15,874 nucleotides of DNA. Origin: an uncultured Limosilactobacillus sp. (GTDB lineage Bacteria; Bacillota; Bacilli; Lactobacillales; Lactobacillaceae). Positions 14,812-15,874 of this stretch are shown here, one piece after another. The stretch's first letter is position 1; each line of letters starts with the position of its first letter. A program made the position numbers and the translations under genes. Under the pieces are notes generated by a model. The model ran no database searches. It was not told the DNA's origin and saw only the letters and a list, made by a program, of their open reading frames with translations. Location: NCBI RefSeq assembly GCF_934202235.1, contig NZ_CAKPXS010000041.1, forward strand, positions 1-15,874. The letters run 5' to 3'.

Positions 14812-15141
14812 TTAATGATTGTGGTCGTCTTTGTCGATGCGAACTGGTTCGACTTGCCACTGACGTGTTAACCACTGCCAATTAATTTGACGTTGGCGAA
14901 GGAAATTGTCAGTTCGTTTAGCCCACCGGCGCTTCCAGACCAGTAGTTGTTCAACTGTTTGCTGGTACCAACGTTGGCGATGCAGCCAGTTTTCAAAACG
15001 TGAGGAGGCCTTCGTTAGTGACCAGGCTGCGCCAAAGAAAAATGGTACTTGCGGGATGATTGGTAACAATAAACCAATGATACCGCAAATAAACAACAAC
15101 AGCGCTAAGATTAGCCAGAAGACTTTATGAAAGAGTACCAT
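14812..15141 (-). CDS. DUF454 / YbaN-family small inner-membrane protein
   Basis: 109 residues from the ATG at 15139-15141; an ATG ten codons upstream (15171) lacks a ribosome site, whereas AGGTGG lies just before the chosen one. The N-terminal half is hydrophobic: FWLILALLLFICGIIGLLLPIIP forms one or two membrane segments. It is followed by VPFFFGAAWSLTKASSRFENWL, the typical DUF454 segment with Pro-rich turn and SxRFxxWL. The C-terminal part is basic and cytoplasmic (WKRRWAKR) with a His/Asp-rich end. The function of the family is unknown. It is convergent with the ATPase gene and divergent from the hydrolase gene at 15278. Confidence 0.8.
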   Translation of the reverse strand: MVLFHKVFWLILALLLFICGIIGLLLPIIPQVPFFFGAAWSLTKASSRFENWLHRQRWYQQTVEQLLVWKRRWAKRTDNFLRQRQINWQWLTRQWQVEPVRIDKDDHNH

Positions 15142-15205
15142 TTTCTTCACCACCTTTCGCTCAATTATCACTATTATATCAGCAAGTATCAGGGGAAGAC
15201 AACTA

Positions 15206-15249
15206 TTAGCCTAACCAGCTGGCTAATTATCTCGTTGTCGCGATATAAT
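15206..15249 (+). promoter_or_regulatory. Promoter region of the hydrolase gene with an inverted repeat
   Basis: A perfect TATAAT (15244-15249) precedes the ATG at 15278. TGGCTA (15220-15225) is a weak -35 at 18 bases. TTAGCC (15206-15211) and GGCTAA (15221-15226) form an inverted repeat with a central CCAGCTGG, overlapping the -35, and may be an operator. Confidence 0.4.
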
Positions 15250-15277
15250 GAAAGCAAGAATAAAAGAGGCCAGAAGA

Positions 15278-15874
15278 ATGAAAAAAGTGGGAAAGTACGC
15301 AATACGAGTGATCGCTGTCATTGTTGGTTTGTTGTTATGTGGGCAGTTAGCCATGATTAGTGGCAGCCCAGCGAAAAAGGTTGATCAGTTCGCGGCTGGT
15401 GTTCGAACATCCAATGTTCCCACGCTATTAATTCCGGGATGGGGCGGTGGCACCCCCAGTTATCACCGTCTGATTATGACCTACCAACGACAAAAAATTG
15501 CCCAAAAAGTCATGACTATCTGGGTGTTCCCCAACGGCAAATGCTTTGTGCGGGGTCACTTGGCCACTAATTGCCCTAACCAGCTCATTCAGCTATTATA
15601 TGTGTGGAATTATACCCCAACCTATAATCCCCAGACAAAGCAGTTAACGGCTGTCTTAACCATGCTGCACAAACGATACCATGTTAATGAGCTGAACGTG
15701 ATTGCCCATTCTTATGGCGGGAGCGAGTGGGCTAACGCCGTCCTCCGTTCCTCACGCCTTCAACAAGAGATCAAGTATCAGCGGGTTATTTTACTTGGCG
15801 TGCCGCTTGACGAAAGTTTTGGCACCAAAACGCGGTTTGGCTTGCATCTCTTACACAAGAGTACTGACCGTAAC
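15278..15874 (+). CDS. Alpha/beta hydrolase of DUF915 type, N-terminally anchored or secreted, cut by the window edge
   Basis: The frame is open from ATG 15278 to the last base (199 residues seen). AGAGG lies 9 bases before the start; an in-frame ATG at 15248 overlaps the -10 box and has no ribosome site. The N-terminus is a signal or anchor: basic KKVGKYAIR, then VIAVIVGLLLCGQLAMI (11-27). The hydrolase core begins with LLIPGWGGGTPSYH (50-63), the oxyanion-hole loop of the family. The nucleophile elbow is VIAHSYGGSEW with Ser145 (141-151). The Asp and His of the triad would lie in the missing part, although a VPLDES segment is already present. Lactobacilli carry several such cell-surface hydrolases of unknown substrate (lipid or ester). 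Confidence 0.8.
   Translation, partial: MKKVGKYAIRVIAVIVGLLLCGQLAMISGSPAKKVDQFAAGVRTSNVPTLLIPGWGGGTPSYHRLIMTYQRQKIAQKVMTIWVFPNGKCFVRGHLATNCPNQLIQLLYVWNYTPTYNPQTKQLTAVLTMLHKRYHVNELNVIAHSYGGSEWANAVLRSSRLQQEIKYQRVILLGVPLDESFGTKTRFGLHLLHKSTDRN

Noticed and set aside
15248..15250. Earlier in-frame ATG for the DUF915-like hydrolase
   Set aside because: It overlaps the TATAAT box and lacks a ribosome site; ATG 15278 has AGAGG at normal spacing and gives a standard signal or anchor sequence.
1..15874. CRISPR arrays, tRNA or rRNA genes
   Set aside because: No regularly spaced repeats and no tRNA- or rRNA-like segments were seen on reading either strand.

Overview
The window reads like the chromosome of a low-to-mid GC lactic acid bacterium of the Lactobacillaceae, possibly a heterofermentative Limosilactobacillus-type species. 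The clues are strong AGGAGG-type ribosome sites, an IS30 element of the kind common in lactobacilli, a DUF454 (YbaN-like) membrane protein, a DUF915-like alpha/beta hydrolase, and many genes in slow decay. The genus is an inference from style, not from a marker gene.

Layout. Positions 1-1085 hold, on the minus strand, the first codons of a dihydrofolate-reductase-like gene and a LysR regulator killed by three in-frame stops. Positions 1235-2286 are a complete but frameshifted IS30-family element. Positions 2431-4663 are a decayed gene for a PLD-like/P-loop ATPase fusion. Positions 4724-9155 are a tight, intact three-gene operon with its own promoter, a palindrome over that promoter and a strong terminator. 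A 555-base stretch without a clear gene follows. Then come three sugar-phosphate genes: a divergent triosephosphate isomerase, a class II aldolase and a stop-interrupted phosphoglycerate-mutase-like gene (9755-12154). Positions 12421-14763 hold an intact paralogue of the PLD-like/P-loop ATPase with its own promoter and terminator. The right edge has a DUF454 membrane protein (minus) divergent from a secreted or anchored alpha/beta hydrolase that runs off the window.

The most interesting part is the three-gene operon. Genes one and two are paralogues that look like proteasome-fold Ntn hydrolases with large insertions. In the second, removing the initiator Met exposes Thr1, and Asp17 sits at exactly the proteasome spacing, followed by a Lys in the right context. 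In the first, Thr1 is Ala and the Lys is Arg. Gene three fuses an N-terminal beta-helix-like region to a CbxX/SpoVK-type AAA+ ATPase. My working hypothesis is an undescribed ATP-dependent protease-like machine with an active/inactive subunit pair and a AAA+ partner carrying its own recognition domain. The PLD-like/P-loop ATPase, present as one dead and one living copy on the two sides, may be a further component. Substrates and role (defence, stress or protein quality control) cannot be read from the sequence.
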